Positions 22,441-33,927 of a stretch of 64,000 nt of DNA are shown here, piece by piece (position 1 is the first letter of the stretch; the number at the start of each line of letters is the position of its first letter). A program made the translations under genes and the position numbers. The notes under the pieces were generated by a model that ran no database searches, had not been told where the DNA came from, and worked only from the letters and a program-made list of their open reading frames with translations. The DNA comes from Elephas maximus indicus (lineage: Eukaryota > Chordata > Mammalia > Proboscidea > Elephantidae), in assembly GCF_024166365.1 (NCBI RefSeq), contig NC_064831.1, positions 85,386,268 to 85,450,267 of the forward strand, read 5' to 3'.

Positions 22441-23797
22441 AATGTAATTCCAAAAGTACATTTCATTTTGTCAAAGATGTTAGATGTAGCGGAACGATCA
22501 ATAATCAGGAAAGGGAAGGAAAGCTGTATGTGCTATCTGTCTTGAGATCTGCAGTAGAATATTAGAGAAATAAAAATGTCATCCCAAATTATATTGGGGA
22601 TAGTGCTTAGTAAAGAACATTAATTTAAGGTCATAGCATACCTTGTGGCATTTATTCACTGTCATGACATGACTTTATTAAAGTAATTATAACAGAATAA
22701 CAGGCAAAATTAAGTCTGGACAGTATAAGGTTAGAAATAAGTACAGGAAGCCTGTGTAAATTGGTATGGTAGCTCTAGGTATAGACTTGCTGAGTTTCCA
22801 TTTTATAAGGATGGCATCAAATAAAGGGGTTATTAAGAATAAGGGGATAACTCAAAACTGGTTTGGTATTCCGGATCGGTTTGAACAAAACCTGAAATCT
22901 AATAAATATTAATAAAAACTCAAAAGCAAATTCATTCTGTCTTCACTTACTCATCTGAATGTCCCGCGTTCAAGTACCTTCCGAAAGATTATGTTTTCCT
23001 CAATTTCTCATGTCAAATACACTGTGGCCTTTGAAAACAGAAAAGGTGAAATTACGAATTGCCATTTTTTTTATTATTAAAAATATATTATCAGAGGATT
23101 ATTCACATGCATTTCGTTGTGTTAAGCTGAATAAACAGTATTCTAGATCTAAGTTTTCCCCTAAGGACTCCTTCGTCCATTTTCTGAGTATTATTAAAAA
23201 GAGAGAGAGGGAGGAAGGGAAGGAGGAAGGGAGGAAGGAAGGAAAGATGGAAGGGTCAAAGAATGACACTCAACTTATGTGAAAACCCGTTAAAATGGTT
23301 AGGTCTGTGAACGGAAAACAATTAGGCAGATTGATTGGTAAAGTAGGGTTTTCCGGAGGGGCAAAGAATCATTCCTGGGAGTGGGGAAAGAAGCGGGAGC
23401 TGGGCCTTAGGGACTGCATGGTTCATATTTACTGTTGAAGGTTCTCAGGAAGTTTGCAGATGTGATCTTTATTAATCCCAAAATTTTACTTTATATCTGA
23501 ATTTTTAATTGGGTCTTAAAATAAAACGATATGTCATTGCATTATCGTCTATTGTTTCAAAATGAAAAGGTTCACTTGGATTTTGTAGTTGGCTACTTTA
23601 AGAAGATTAATCTTCTCAGAGTTCAAAAGCTTTCTGAAACATTTTCCGAGTATTTTCCATTTTAATAAAAATAAATATGGGGATTGTAGGTGGGACATTT
23701 CCCAGCAGCCTTGCATTTATGGTTCAGGATAAATAAATAAGAAGAGGCCGTGTTTTAATACCTAGTATTCTTCTTCATCCCCTTCACCCATCATGAT
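22441..23797. other. Repeat-poor segment, possible conserved non-coding DNA
   Basis: No SINE, L1, LTR or exon recognised. It contains a GA-rich simple repeat at 23195-23255. Short inverted hexamers (acgata 23526-23531, tatcgt 23543-23548) sit next to a SOX-like 'ctattgtttc'. The frame 22959-23282 runs into the GA repeat and is not credible. Whether it is conserved cannot be judged from one genome. Confidence 0.35.
23195..23255. repeat. GA-rich simple repeat
   Basis: Imperfect gagg/gaagg repeats on the plus strand. It inflates the open frame that overlaps it with Glu, Lys and Gly codons. Confidence 0.85.
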
Positions 23798-24019
23798 AAC
23801 CATTAAAAAAAAACAAAAAACTGTCAACATCTAGTCGATTTCAACTCATACTGACCTTACAGGGCAGAGCAGAACTGCCTCCCAGGGTTCCCAAGGCAGT
23901 AATCTTTACGGAAGCTGACTGCCACACCTCTCTCCCACAGAGTAGCTGGTGAGTTCAAACCACAGAGCGTTTGGTTAGCGAGTAGGCGCTTTAGTCGCTG
24001 CATCTCCAGGGCTTCTTCT
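23798..24019 (-). mobile_element. AfroSINE, type with middle insert, with TSD
   Basis: Reverse-complement copy with an A-rich end near 23805-23820. It has 'tcgatttcaactcatactga', 'gcagaactgcctcccagggt' and 'tttggttagcgagtaggcgc'. A 9-bp perfect TSD (catcatgat) lies at 23789-23797 and 24020-24028. It is the only SINE I see between 22440 and 27180. Confidence 0.9.
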
Positions 24020-24028
24020 CATCATGAT

Positions 24029-27000
24029 GCCTGTGTAGGTTTAGCTTTTAGGAGTAGAAAGGGCTACGGTCTCCCATGGTCAGGCTCAGCCTGGAATGAA
24101 AGGCAGGGAAAGAGTGGCTATTGTGTCCCCAGTAGTGACCCTGTAAGTATCTGTGGTGACACATTTGGCAGCGGCTGTTTTTCTTGTGGTGAGAGGGTCA
24201 CATCAGATATGTTCTCTGTGGTTGCCAGGACAGCTAGTAAAGTTTATACAGGCTCATTATCCAGATCTGCCAAGGTGACATCTCGCTAAAACATGAGAAG
24301 ACAGAGGCAAGAATGTTTTCAGCCTTGGTGTGGTTTTCTTTAGTGGAAAGTAAATGATTTTACAGTCATCGTTTGGTTGGCCTGGGAATAGTACTCCGAT
24401 TACCTCCAAACTCTCACTTATGTATGTACATGTCCATATAAATATTTTGTGTTATGTCGGCATAGAAGTTCTGAAATATGCATATAAACATTTCATATAG
24501 ATCCTTAATAGTACATATGTGTATATATATACATGCACATACGTGTGTGTGTGATGTGTATATATCACACATTTTTTCAATGCCACAAGAGCAACAATTC
24601 CAAATCAAACACATCCCTGGAGCACCACTGGTCATTTTTTATTCATTTGTGATTAAGTTTCAAATTTGAACCCAGGTTTTTTTTTTTTTTTTTTAAGGCT
24701 CAGTGCACAAGCCCAATGTGTATCATAATGCAAGGTGGGGGGTTGAGAAGCATGTTTTAATCGCTCCAACCTGGGACTGGTTGCGTCCATCAGACGACTA
24801 CAATTTTAACAAAACTGAAATACATCTCAAGCATGTAGTTTTCAAACCCCAAAGCCTGCATATCCCTGAATCACACCATTAAATTCCGTGGACAAGATCC
24901 ATTTAGATGGACTTCTGCTTTGATGGAGGAAATTTTTGCCTTGCCTCTCATCTTCCCAGCCTGCTTTCACCCGCCCATAATCCCAGGATGGGTCGTTCTA
25001 AGTCTGAATGTCTGAACAAAGCACTGAGAAAGAACATGTGAAAAAATAAAAACGAAGATAACAATTCCTGCAGTTTTTCACCGGAATTTTAATGGCGTAT
25101 CTGTGAAAAAGTAATAAACGGGCTATACTCCATTAGGCAAGAACAAATTTTTCCCCATAATTTTATCTTTGTTTAATTGAATATTTAATTGGCATAAATA
25201 TCAAACTAATTTTTTTTAATGTGTTCAGTACATTTAGCAGGAAGGCCTGGTCCTCGGCTCTTTCTTGAGAAGCCTTTACGCGGACGCAGACAGCCACCTT
25301 GCCCTGCTTGTCCTCCTCCGGGCGCTGCCAGAAGTGAGTGGGTCATTTGGCATTAGCAAAGGAGTAAGTTAGCATTTGCACTGAGCTGGATCTTGCCAGA
25401 CTGTGCATATTGGAACCCACAGACAGAGGCTCCTTTCACGTTGATGAATGGGTTTTTTCAAGCGTTCTGCTCCCTAGTTATGAGAAGGGTGACCCGGTCA
25501 GGAGACGACTTTATGAAGCTATAAAAAATGTATGTCACTTCGGACTCTCTAATGTCACGGGGAAAGGAAAAAAAAAAAAAAAAAAAACCTGTGCAGAAAT
25601 GGCAGGGTAATAAGGCTGTTTTCAATTTTTGAAATAGCTTTCTGTCTACAGTCATATGTAACTCTGAAACCGGGGCAGCCGAGGGTACCCACAAACCATT
25701 GTTGGTGGGTGGATTAGAAAAAAAAATATGTATTTTTGGCTTTGTTTGGCTGTGCTTGCCTTCACAGACATACTTAAGGTGATGACAATAAGGCATTTCC
25801 CGGGGCAGGTCCGGCAGCTCTGAGTTAGAACTGGGAAAGGTGCAATGTCTTTTTAAAAGCAGGCATTCTGCTCAAGGTGGTGATGACTTTTAAGTGTGCA
25901 GAAGAGCCAGAAAGGAAGTCACTACAAAGCAAACACATTGTGAAAAGGGGCTTTTCATCTAATATTTTGTAAAGTCTTTCCTCTGTATCACAAAGAAAAA
26001 AAAAAAAAAAAAGGAAGGTTTGCCAGATACACTTGGCCCTGTGCTTCCCGTTGAATACTCTGGAGTTTACGGACAGTGACATGTAGATTTTAACAAAGGC
26101 GGCCCTCTGCAGACCCATAATTTAGCATTCATTGAATTCTCTTATTCCTCTCATCAATATGCATATTTCACAGTATCAGGTGCTTCTCTTTTTGATATGT
26201 CACACATTTCATACCTGATGTTCAAATGTTAATATACACAAGGTACAGGACCCGGAGGACCAGGGTCAGAGATTCTCCCTTTATTAGGGCGTCAATTAGT
26301 CGCAGGTGAACTTTAGAATATCTCAACTGGATTCAAACACTGGCTTTGCCATGGTTGAGTTGTACAACAGCAGAGCAAGCCCTTTTCAAATCCAGGTATG
26401 CTTTGTGATTTCGTTTCTGGGACTTGTAAACCTTCCCCATACACACGCTTGGAATGAAAAAAAAATATGTGAAAATCTATGAGAACAATTTTCCAATATA
26501 TCAAATATCAGGCCCATAGATAGTTCTGAAGAGAGAGGGAGAAAACTGGGCTCTTCTCCCATAAAAAGTAAATATTATGTATCTCCTCCTTTTCCTTATG
26601 AAGATGTCTATACAAAACAAATTAAGTCAGCCCACTTTGAAGAAATTTGGCCACAGCTGGTTCCCTTTGTCTGGTCACTATGCTTTGTACCATGTGGTCA
26701 CTCCACCGTGGTCACCACCTACCAACATTATGAGCCTTACATGCTTCACCTAAACCAAACTTACTCATCCAAACGGAATGCCTTGACCTAAGAATTCTCC
26801 CAAGTATGGAGGCTATTTTGTAGGGTAACTGACCCATTCAACCAAGTCCATTCTCTTGAAGGAGTTTGAATGTTAGACACATAGCAAGAGTTGGCAGTTA
26901 ACAGAAGCAGACAGGAAAAAAAAAAAAAAAAGGAGATGACACTGAATCATAAGGAGAACAAAGACTACTAGGATCATTGCCGTGCACCAGAGAGGTTATG

Positions 27001-27182
27001 GTATTAGAGCATGTCCTAGGACTCCCCAAGGCCTGACTAATTGACTGCTCTGTCTTCTCTGAGAGTTATAAATCCCCATTACCTGAAAACTCCTGGGTTG
27101 CTTTTCTGTTGGCAGTCTGAGTGAGCCAACCTAACCCAACAGCATCCAGACGTATTTCCAAAAAGATGTCTCATCTTTTCAG
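24029..27182. other. Repeat-poor segment; candidate regulatory DNA
   Basis: Aside from A runs (25567-25586, 25995-26012, 26917-26931) and a TG/TA microsatellite at 24515-24575, I recognise no repeat until 27183. 25040-25230 is rich in TAAT/ATTA cores. 25240-25420 has the highest local GC and several CpGs. The 26640-27170 part could be an old LTR ('gagagttataaatccccatt') but I cannot place it. Frames here (for example 25410-25610, 25458-25796) run across A/T homopolymers and lack known domains. Confidence 0.4.
24515..24575. repeat. TG/TA microsatellite
   Basis: Alternating purine-pyrimidine sequence ('gtgtatatatatacatgcac', then 'acgtgtgtgtgtgatgtgta'). Confidence 0.8.
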
Positions 27183-27344
27183 TTACCAGTTGCCATCAAG
27201 TTGATTTTGACTCATGGTGACTGTATGTGTATCAGAGTAGAACTGTACTCTGTAGAGTGTTCAATGGCCGATTTTTCAGACTTGAACCTATAACCTCTCA
27301 GTTAAGGGTAGAGATCTGACCACTTGTACCCCCCAGGGACTTCC
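27183..27344 (-). mobile_element. Diverged AfroSINE
   Basis: Reverse-complement wording: 'ccatcaagttgattttgact', 'agagtagaactgtactctgt', 'caatggccgatttttcagac' and 'ccccccagggact'. The 'caatggccgattttt' piece marks the long-body type, shortened here. Confidence 0.8.
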
Positions 27345-29248
27345 CTTGTCTTACTAAGGAGTATTTTTTAAACCTTATATTAAAAGCAACCAAGAACAAA
27401 ATGAGGAATAGACAAGTGCTTGCCTTTATGCATTTTAAAGAGAAGAATGAAAATATGGTCATTGGAGACTTGAGATATGTCAACTCTCCAAAACTGGTTA
27501 TTTTCTCTTGTAACCTAGAAACCAAAAATGATTTAATTCTGCCTAATTTTGTTTGTTTTGATTTTTTTCAATAAAAACAAAATCACTTTTCCTTGTTTGG
27601 ATGAGTAGGGTAAGCCATGGGAGTCAGGATATGTCTTAGGCTCATGATGTGAAAGGAAATAGAAGCAGATTTATGAAAATTATAATGAGATAGAACCAAT
27701 GATGTTTTTAGGCCCTGATTTATCTAGCTTGTCATATTGCCATAATCTACCAACATACCAAAAGCAGGTGGGTGGTGCAGAAGATTTGTCCTAGGAGTGG
27801 GCAGTAAGGGGGCGCACTGTCTGTAAAGAATTTTAAAATAATAATAAAACTGACTAAAGTAGTTCTTCCTTTTAGTATCACCACCATCCCTTCCACAACC
27901 CCAAACCCTTGGTACTCCACTATCTTGTATAGTAAAGAATAGGCATCTTCACAATATAAAACCAAGATATCCTTGAGTAGAAAACATAGCCTAATTTCCA
28001 GCCTCAAGTACCAAGAAGACTTAACTGTGCCACAATAAACACAGGGCACCAAAGGGAACTCCCAAGATAGGTAGCTGAAGCTAAGCTTCGGCGTGTTTCA
28101 TGAGTACCCATGCACACCAAGTATTTGAGCCCAATAGCATAAAACAGATATTTTCTCAAGAAAAATTTCACATCACTTAAGAATTTATTAACAATTTACA
28201 TAATTGCTAAAGTAATCTGCATAATTGACAGAAAGTTTAATTTGACCCTAGTTCAACTGTAACACTTATGATTTTAAATTGAAATTGGTATAATTCATTT
28301 ATGAGAGTAATTAAGCCATGGTGTCTAACAAATACAACTTATGCTGCCTAAGGCCCCCAAGGCCAGAACGTGCTATTAGGATGTTTTATTTAAATATGTC
28401 AAATCTGTTCATCTCCACAGTCACCCATGTTAAACTAGAGCAAATGGCTTATTTGACCTTGACTAGGCTGATGCTAAGAATGAGATATTTGAAGCATGCA
28501 ATTTAGCTATCTTTCTAGAGGAATCCACAGGCTAAAAAGATTTTCAAGAAAGGCTTAACTATTCCTAACTTTATTCCAGAAAGTATTAATATCTGATTCC
28601 GTAATAGTAATAGTCACAGAAGTTATTAAATACCAGTTTATCATAATAACAGTACTAAATAAAATTTCATAATCACAGATTGTTAGATTATGACAAGATG
28701 AGTAATATGCACAAGAATGAGGGACGTGGGCAACCTCTCCACCTTTCCTAAAATGCATAGGTTTTTTTTTTTTGTATTTAAATGCATAGTTAATTCATGC
28801 CTTAGTACTGAAAAGAATAATAGTACTGAACGGAGTCACTGTGTATGTCTAGGGAAGGGTAGAGATTAATTTGACCAAAAGCAAGTAGCCTGTAACATCT
28901 CTTCACTTGGAAAATATCAGATTGCATGGCTTTACTTTATCAATGCTACCTGTGCAGGCTCGGGGACCTGAGGAATATGGACGAAGGTCAGCTGCAAGTG
29001 GCATGGCTATGCAGACAAAGTCTTTCTTGGGCACACTCAAGAATCCACTGTTTTGCAACAATCCCATGAGGATTCCAAAGAAAATCCTATAATGCACATC
29101 ATGTGTGACACCAGACTCCAATACTCCAGGCATCTGCATCCTCTCCTTGCCTTTTCTGCTCTAAGGATTTTTTTTTCTGTTCTTTTTTCTCATTGATCCC
29201 TCACTCTCTTGCTCAATTTCCCTGTTGTCCTCAATTCTTGTTTCCCCT
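27345..29248. other. Repeat-poor AT-rich segment
   Basis: No interspersed repeat or exon recognised with confidence. 28140-28520 has several TAATT/AATTA cores and reads like conserved non-coding DNA. 28907-29092 is an open frame on plus (61 codons) overlapped by a minus frame (28903-29139). Neither resembles a known protein nor has splice sites that would make it an exon. Confidence 0.35.
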
Positions 29249-29259
29249 CATGTTACTTT

Positions 29260-30188
29260 GTTGTTGTTAGCTTCCTTCAAGACAACCCCAAACTCATGGC
29301 AACCCCATGCACAATGGAAAAAATCCATGACTTAGTTGTGGATCAGACTTTTATGATCTTTAGGATTTTCATTTGTTCTGTCTTATAAAAACCCTATGTA
29401 CAACAGAATGAAACACTGCCAACTCTAGCACCATCCTCACAGTCATTGCTGTGTTTGAGCCCATTGTTGCAGCCACTGTGTCAATCCATCTCATTGAGGG
29501 CCTTCCTTTTTTTTTTGCTGACCCCCTGTTTTACCAAGAATGATGTCCTTCTCCAGAGACTGGCCCCTTCTGATAACATGTCCAAAGGATGAGAGATGAA
29601 GTCTCACCATCCTTGCTTCTAATGAGCATTCTGGTTGTACTTCTTCCAAGACAGATTCGTTCATTCTTCTGGCAGTCCATGGTATATTTAGTATTCTTCC
29701 CCAACACCATAATTTAAATGCAACAATTCTTCAGTCTTCCTTCTTCATTATCTGTCTTTCACATGCATATGGTCCAGTTGAAAATACCATGGCTTGATTC
29801 AGGTGCACCTTAGTCCTCAAAATGACATCTTTGCTTTTTAACACTTTAAAGCTGTCCTTTGCAGCAAATTTGCCTAATACACTACATCATTTGATTTCTT
29901 GTCTGCTGCTTTCATGATGTTGATTGTGGATCCAAGCAAAATGAATCCTTGGCAACTTCATTATTTTCTCTGTTTACCATGATGTTGCTTATTTGTCCAG
30001 TTGTTGTAGCCCTTTCATCATACTTATTCAATCTGTATGCTGAACAAATAATCCAAGAAGCTGGAGTATACGATGAAGAACTCAGCATCAAGATTGAAGG
30101 GAAACTCATTAATGACCTGCGATATGCAGATGACACAACCTTGCTTGCTGAAAGAGGGCTTGGAGCACTTACTGTTGACTATCAAAGA
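29260..30188 (-). mobile_element. RTE LINE insertion with inverted 5' part (twin priming)
   Basis: 29380-30004 is minus-strand RTE (3' end toward the left). 30002-30188 is plus-strand RTE from just upstream in the element, including an intact YADD box at 30123-30134. Both parts are enclosed by one TSD: 29249-29259 (catgttacttt) and 30189-30199 (catgttatttt), 10 of 11 matching. The junction shares ttgt. This is the classic outcome of twin priming during target-primed reverse transcription. The leftmost 117 bases (29260-29376) look like a SINE-type tail rather than plain RTE end. Confidence 0.88.
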
Positions 30189-30334
30189 CATGTTATTTTA
30201 CTTCCTGCTAAATTCAGAGTCACCTCCCTGCTCTTGTGGCTCCACTGTCGAGCTTATTTTAATAGTTATCCTTCAACAAGGGCCTCCCCAACGCTAAACC
30301 CGATGCCATATATTTGTCATAGTTTATCATTTTT

Positions 30335-30440
30335 AATCATCATTGCAGTCCTGAGAGGTACCTTCATTTTGCAGATGAGGAAATGAGGACTTTAGAGGAC
30401 TTAAATGATATGCCCAAGGTCCCAAAATAGAGCCTGGGTT
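30335..30440 (-). mobile_element. MIR fragment
   Basis: Reverse-complement MIR core: 'cattttgcagatgaggaaat', 'gaggacttaaatgatatgcc' and 'caaggtcccaaaatagagcc'. MIRs are ancient tRNA-derived SINEs shared by mammals. The overlapping frame 29949-30386 crosses from RTE into this MIR and is not a gene. Confidence 0.8.
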
Positions 30441-30909
30441 GCAAACATGATCATGTGTTACATTCAACCAAATAACCTCTGGGATCATGACATTGTTTGT
30501 CTTTTTACTAACCCATGCATTCATTGGAGGGCTGCAATTGGAGCTATTCTAATTATGTCATTTCTTTTTCTATTATCTGAAATACCTTTTTATAAAGAGA
30601 TGCTTTCCCTCATCTACTCTTAGGTTATGCAGTGGAATAGTTCATATAGAAAGGCAGGGTAAATGTTTGATTTTTTCTGTTTAATTACAAGTTTTGTGAT
30701 AATGAATATCTTCCCAACATTCTCTGTGCATTCTCACATTCACTTTCCCTTCCTACCTCCTTGGGTTTCCTCACATAAACAGAGTGTTCCTGTTATATTT
30801 TCAGTTTTATATAGTGTATTCTTTATTTACATGTGAATGTACTGAACTACAGCCTTAAGCTTAATACTTTATCCTTAAAAACACTTAAAAAGAGAAGTAA
30901 AAATTGACA

Positions 30910-31045
30910 ACAGAACAATTGAATCTCTCCTTGAATTCCAGTTCTGACACTTGTTTCTGGCAACCTTGGGCTCGTCATGTGAACCGTATTACTCTATTTT
31001 TAATCTCTAAAATGATAAAAATATCCAACAAGTCTACATAAATAT
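30910..31045 (+). mobile_element. MIR fragment
   Basis: Plus-strand MIR-like wording: 'aattccagttctgacacttg', 'caaccttgggctcgtcatgt' and 'ctctaaaatgataaaaat'. Diverged. Confidence 0.6.
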
Positions 31046-32138
31046 TTAATAGAACAAAACAGAATTTCCTCTAATTTTCAACTGGTTATTCATATCCATT
31101 TGCTTTAAAACCAGATGTGTAAGATTATCTATTGGCGAGTTGGCACCATTTTCTTTGTTCTGTGCTCTCCTCTGTATTATTGGAGCTGAAAACACAAGAA
31201 CTACATTTTCCAGAATTCCCAAAAGCAAGTCTGGTTTTAGAGTTTGCCAGCAAAGGACTTGTGGAAGATTTAGAAGGTGGAACTGAAACAGAGACTTACA
31301 GAATTCTTCAGCAGCAGCTGACAGGTGAGTGGTTTTGGTAGCCAACAGATGACTTACAGAATTTCTCCTGCTAATCACCCATTTAGGACAGCAGGTTTCT
31401 GAGACCATCGGTGGCCATCTCCAAAATACCTACTGCCTCTGAGCCCGAAAACTAGCAGTGCTTTCCCTGAGATTTGCTTCCTCACACCTTCTAATGGTTC
31501 CATAAGTAACTACTTCCATCTATTTAATCCCTTCCTGATTGGAACACCTTGGGCAATTTCTGTTCCTGAAAAAACAATGACTGATTCAGCACGCATGCTG
31601 TTTTTTCTGACGCTGGTACATTTTGATCAGTCTACATTTTACAAAACAGACCAGTTTCACAAACACTGGAAATCCGTTATGCAAGCATCCCTCTCCTTGG
31701 GTGAATTCCACAATTGTCATTTTAGAACGCCGTAATAGCTACCTCTTCCCTAATTGAAGCTTTGATAGTCACTTTGACACTTGAAAGTGCTTTGAAAGCC
31801 TTGTTTTATAAGAAAGTTTTCTCTTTCATTTTTGGCTATCACTGATTTATTTATTGTTGATTATGGTAAGCTGCCACAGATTAATGGTCTTTCAAGTTTT
31901 ATAGTTTGTTTTACGTCCTTCAGAATTTTTCTCACCATTTTCCAATTTCAAAATTATGTCCTAGAGGATTTCTGCTATAGGTAAGATGAAGTAGATATAC
32001 TTTTTTCTATTTCTTAGAGTAAAGGCAATTAAAAGCTGTGAACATGAAATATAAAACAAATATTAGAAGACCCTGAAAGATAGACAGAAGAGGGTAGACT
32101 GCCTAGAAACCTCAGGATTTAGGAAATTGCACAATACT
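31046..32138. other. Unassigned; possible ancient repeat at 31130-31345
   Basis: 31130-31345 ('cattttctttgttctgtgct', 'ctacattttccagaattccc') resembles a dispersed ancient repeat I cannot name; two opposing open frames cover it. The rest is AT-rich with no recognised feature. Confidence 0.35.
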
Positions 32139-32149
32139 GAGTTCCTTGA

Positions 32150-32304
32150 GGGAAACTTGGTGGCATAGTAATTAAGTGCTATCACTGCTAACCAAATGGT
32201 TGGCAGTTCAAATCCAACAGGCGCTCCTTGGAAACTCTATGGGGGCAGTTGTACTCTGTCTATAGGGTCGCTATGAGTTGGAATTGATTCGACTGCAGTG
32301 GGCA
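32150..32304 (+). mobile_element. AfroSINE, short type, with TSD
   Basis: Head 'ggtggcatagtaattaagtg', B box 'ggcagttcaaatccaac', tail 'cgctatgagttggaattgat'. An 11-bp perfect TSD (gagttccttga) lies at 32139-32149 and 32305-32315. Confidence 0.93.
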
Positions 32305-32449
32305 GAGTTCCTTGAATTTTTCTTTTCTTTTGTTGCTTCAATACCTAGACTTTGAACTAAAGAAGCAAACAGCCTGGAAATGTCCACAGATGCACATAAA
32401 AAAAAAAGTCCCAAGAAAACCCATACCTCTCTTTAGCCAAAGGATAAAA

Positions 32450-33270
32450 AAAAGGAGCAGCATAGATGAAATATGTATGAATTTAACAAAACGTGTATGT
32501 AACTTGCATGTTGACAACTACCAACGCTGATTCAAGAAACCAATGAAGATCTGAACAAATAGAGAGACATACTGTGTTCATGGGCTGGAAAACTTAACAC
32601 AGAAAGGTGCCAATTCTCCCTACAGGTTTAGTACTATTCATATCAAATTCGAGCAAGATTTTTTATGGAGATAGGCAAGATTAGTCTAAAGTTTATATGG
32701 TTATCAAGGGAACTAGAATAGCTAAAACAATTTTGAAAAAGGAGAATAAAGTGTGAAGAATCAGTCTATACAATTTCATGACTTATGTCCAGTAATTCAG
32801 ACTGTGTACCTAATGACAGATATATAGATAAATGGCACAAAACAGTGAACGCAGAAATAGGTTCAAGCAAATATGCCCAACAAAAGGTGCTAGAGTAATT
32901 GACATACAAAAAAGCAAAAAGAACCTCAACCTAAGTCTCGCACCTTATACAAAAATCAATTCAAGGATCTAAGATTTAAATGTAAAACATAACGCTATAA
33001 AATTTCTAGGAAGAAAAAAAAGGAGGAAATGGAAAAATGCTGGGACCAAGGACTTTTTTTTTTTTTTTTTTTTTAGGACTAGGCAAAGAACTCTTAGACT
33101 TGGCATCAAAAGTATGATCCACAAAGGAAAAAAAAATAAATAAAAACTTTTGCTTTGTTAAACACCTTGTGAAGAGAATGAAAAAACAAGCTGTAGACTG
33201 GTGGAAAATATTTGCAAACTGGAAAAGGACTCATACCTAGAATATGCCAAGTACTTAGTTCTTGATTACC
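32450..33270 (+). mobile_element. L1 ORF2 3' part, first segment
   Basis: Plus-strand L1 ORF2 wording: 'catactgtgttcatgggctg', 'caagattttttatggagata', 'gaactagaatagctaaaaca', 'caattttgaaaaaggagaat', 'gctgtagactggtggaaaat'. It includes a 22-bp T run at 33053-33074. The reading breaks near 33270 and resumes at about 34391. Frames are destroyed. Confidence 0.88.
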
Positions 33271-33379
33271 TGCTTCATAAGGAGGAGTTTGTATTCCGGT
33301 AAAAGAAAATTATTATTGAAATATTAATGACACCTAAGTGGAAGGATATTGAGACATAGTTTTAGCAGGTTTTCATGAC

Positions 33380-33545
33380 TAAAAGCCCTTGTGGCACAGT
33401 GGTTAAGAGCTCAGCTGCTAATCAAAAGGTCAGCAGTTCAAATTCACTAGCCACTCTTTGGAAACCCTATGGAGTAGCTCTACTCTGTCCTATAGGGTCA
33501 CTATGAGTCAGAATCAACTTGACAGCAACAGGCTTGATTTTTTGG
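33380..33545 (+). mobile_element. AfroSINE, short type
   Basis: Full wording: 'cacagtggttaagagctcag', 'aggtcagcagttcaaattca', 'actatgagtcagaatcaact', then 'gacagcaacaggcttgattt'. It sits inside the block that splits the L1. Confidence 0.9.
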
Positions 33546-33900
33546 CTAGAGAGGTAGCGCCTGCTGCAGATGCTCCTCCCGTGTCTTGTGCTTCTTGGTC
33601 ATAGTTAAGAAATTAGACTTCGTGGACCAAACAAGCCTTTCACAACGTTGGCTTACGCAATCTCATCATTTTGATCTTTTATACTAAGCTACTAGGTTGC
33701 TTGCTATCTGGAGTCTTAAAAGCCTGTGAACAACCATCTAAGATACAGCAAATGGTCTCATTCTGACCAGGGGAACAAAGAAGGGAAGACAAAGAACCAA
33801 CAAAAATAAAACAATTCCTCTGAGACCCTAAGAACCTAGACTGAAGAACCTAGATGGGTGCCCAGCCTATGCTTGGTGATCAAAGATTCTAATCGAATCA
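33546..33900 (+). mobile_element. L1 3' UTR fragment related to 8597-9600
   Basis: 'tatctggagtcttaaaagcc', 'ccatctaagatacagcaaat' and 'ggtctcattctgaccagggg' line up with the reverse complement of 9205-9290 in the afrotherian-type L1 3' UTR. The similarity is partial, so it is a different lineage. No coding content. Confidence 0.6.
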
Positions 33901-33905
33901 TGATC

Positions 33906-33927
33906 GGGGCGGGGGGGGGGGAGGTGG
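33906..33927. repeat. G-rich run
   Basis: Four Gs, a C, then eleven Gs at 33911-33921 followed by a, gg, t, gg. It could fold as a G-quadruplex, but it lies in repeat-derived DNA. Confidence 0.8.

Noticed and set aside
25458-25796. 112-codon minus frame with a Phe run
   Set aside because: The Phe run is translation of a poly-A tract on the plus strand; the rest has no known domain.
29949-30386. 145-codon plus frame as a gene
   Set aside because: It starts in antisense RTE, crosses the inversion junction into sense RTE and ends in a MIR; a chance fusion.
33906-33927. G-quadruplex regulatory element
   Set aside because: The G run lies in repeat-derived DNA between an L1 3' UTR fragment and an LTR; no nearby gene supports a role.
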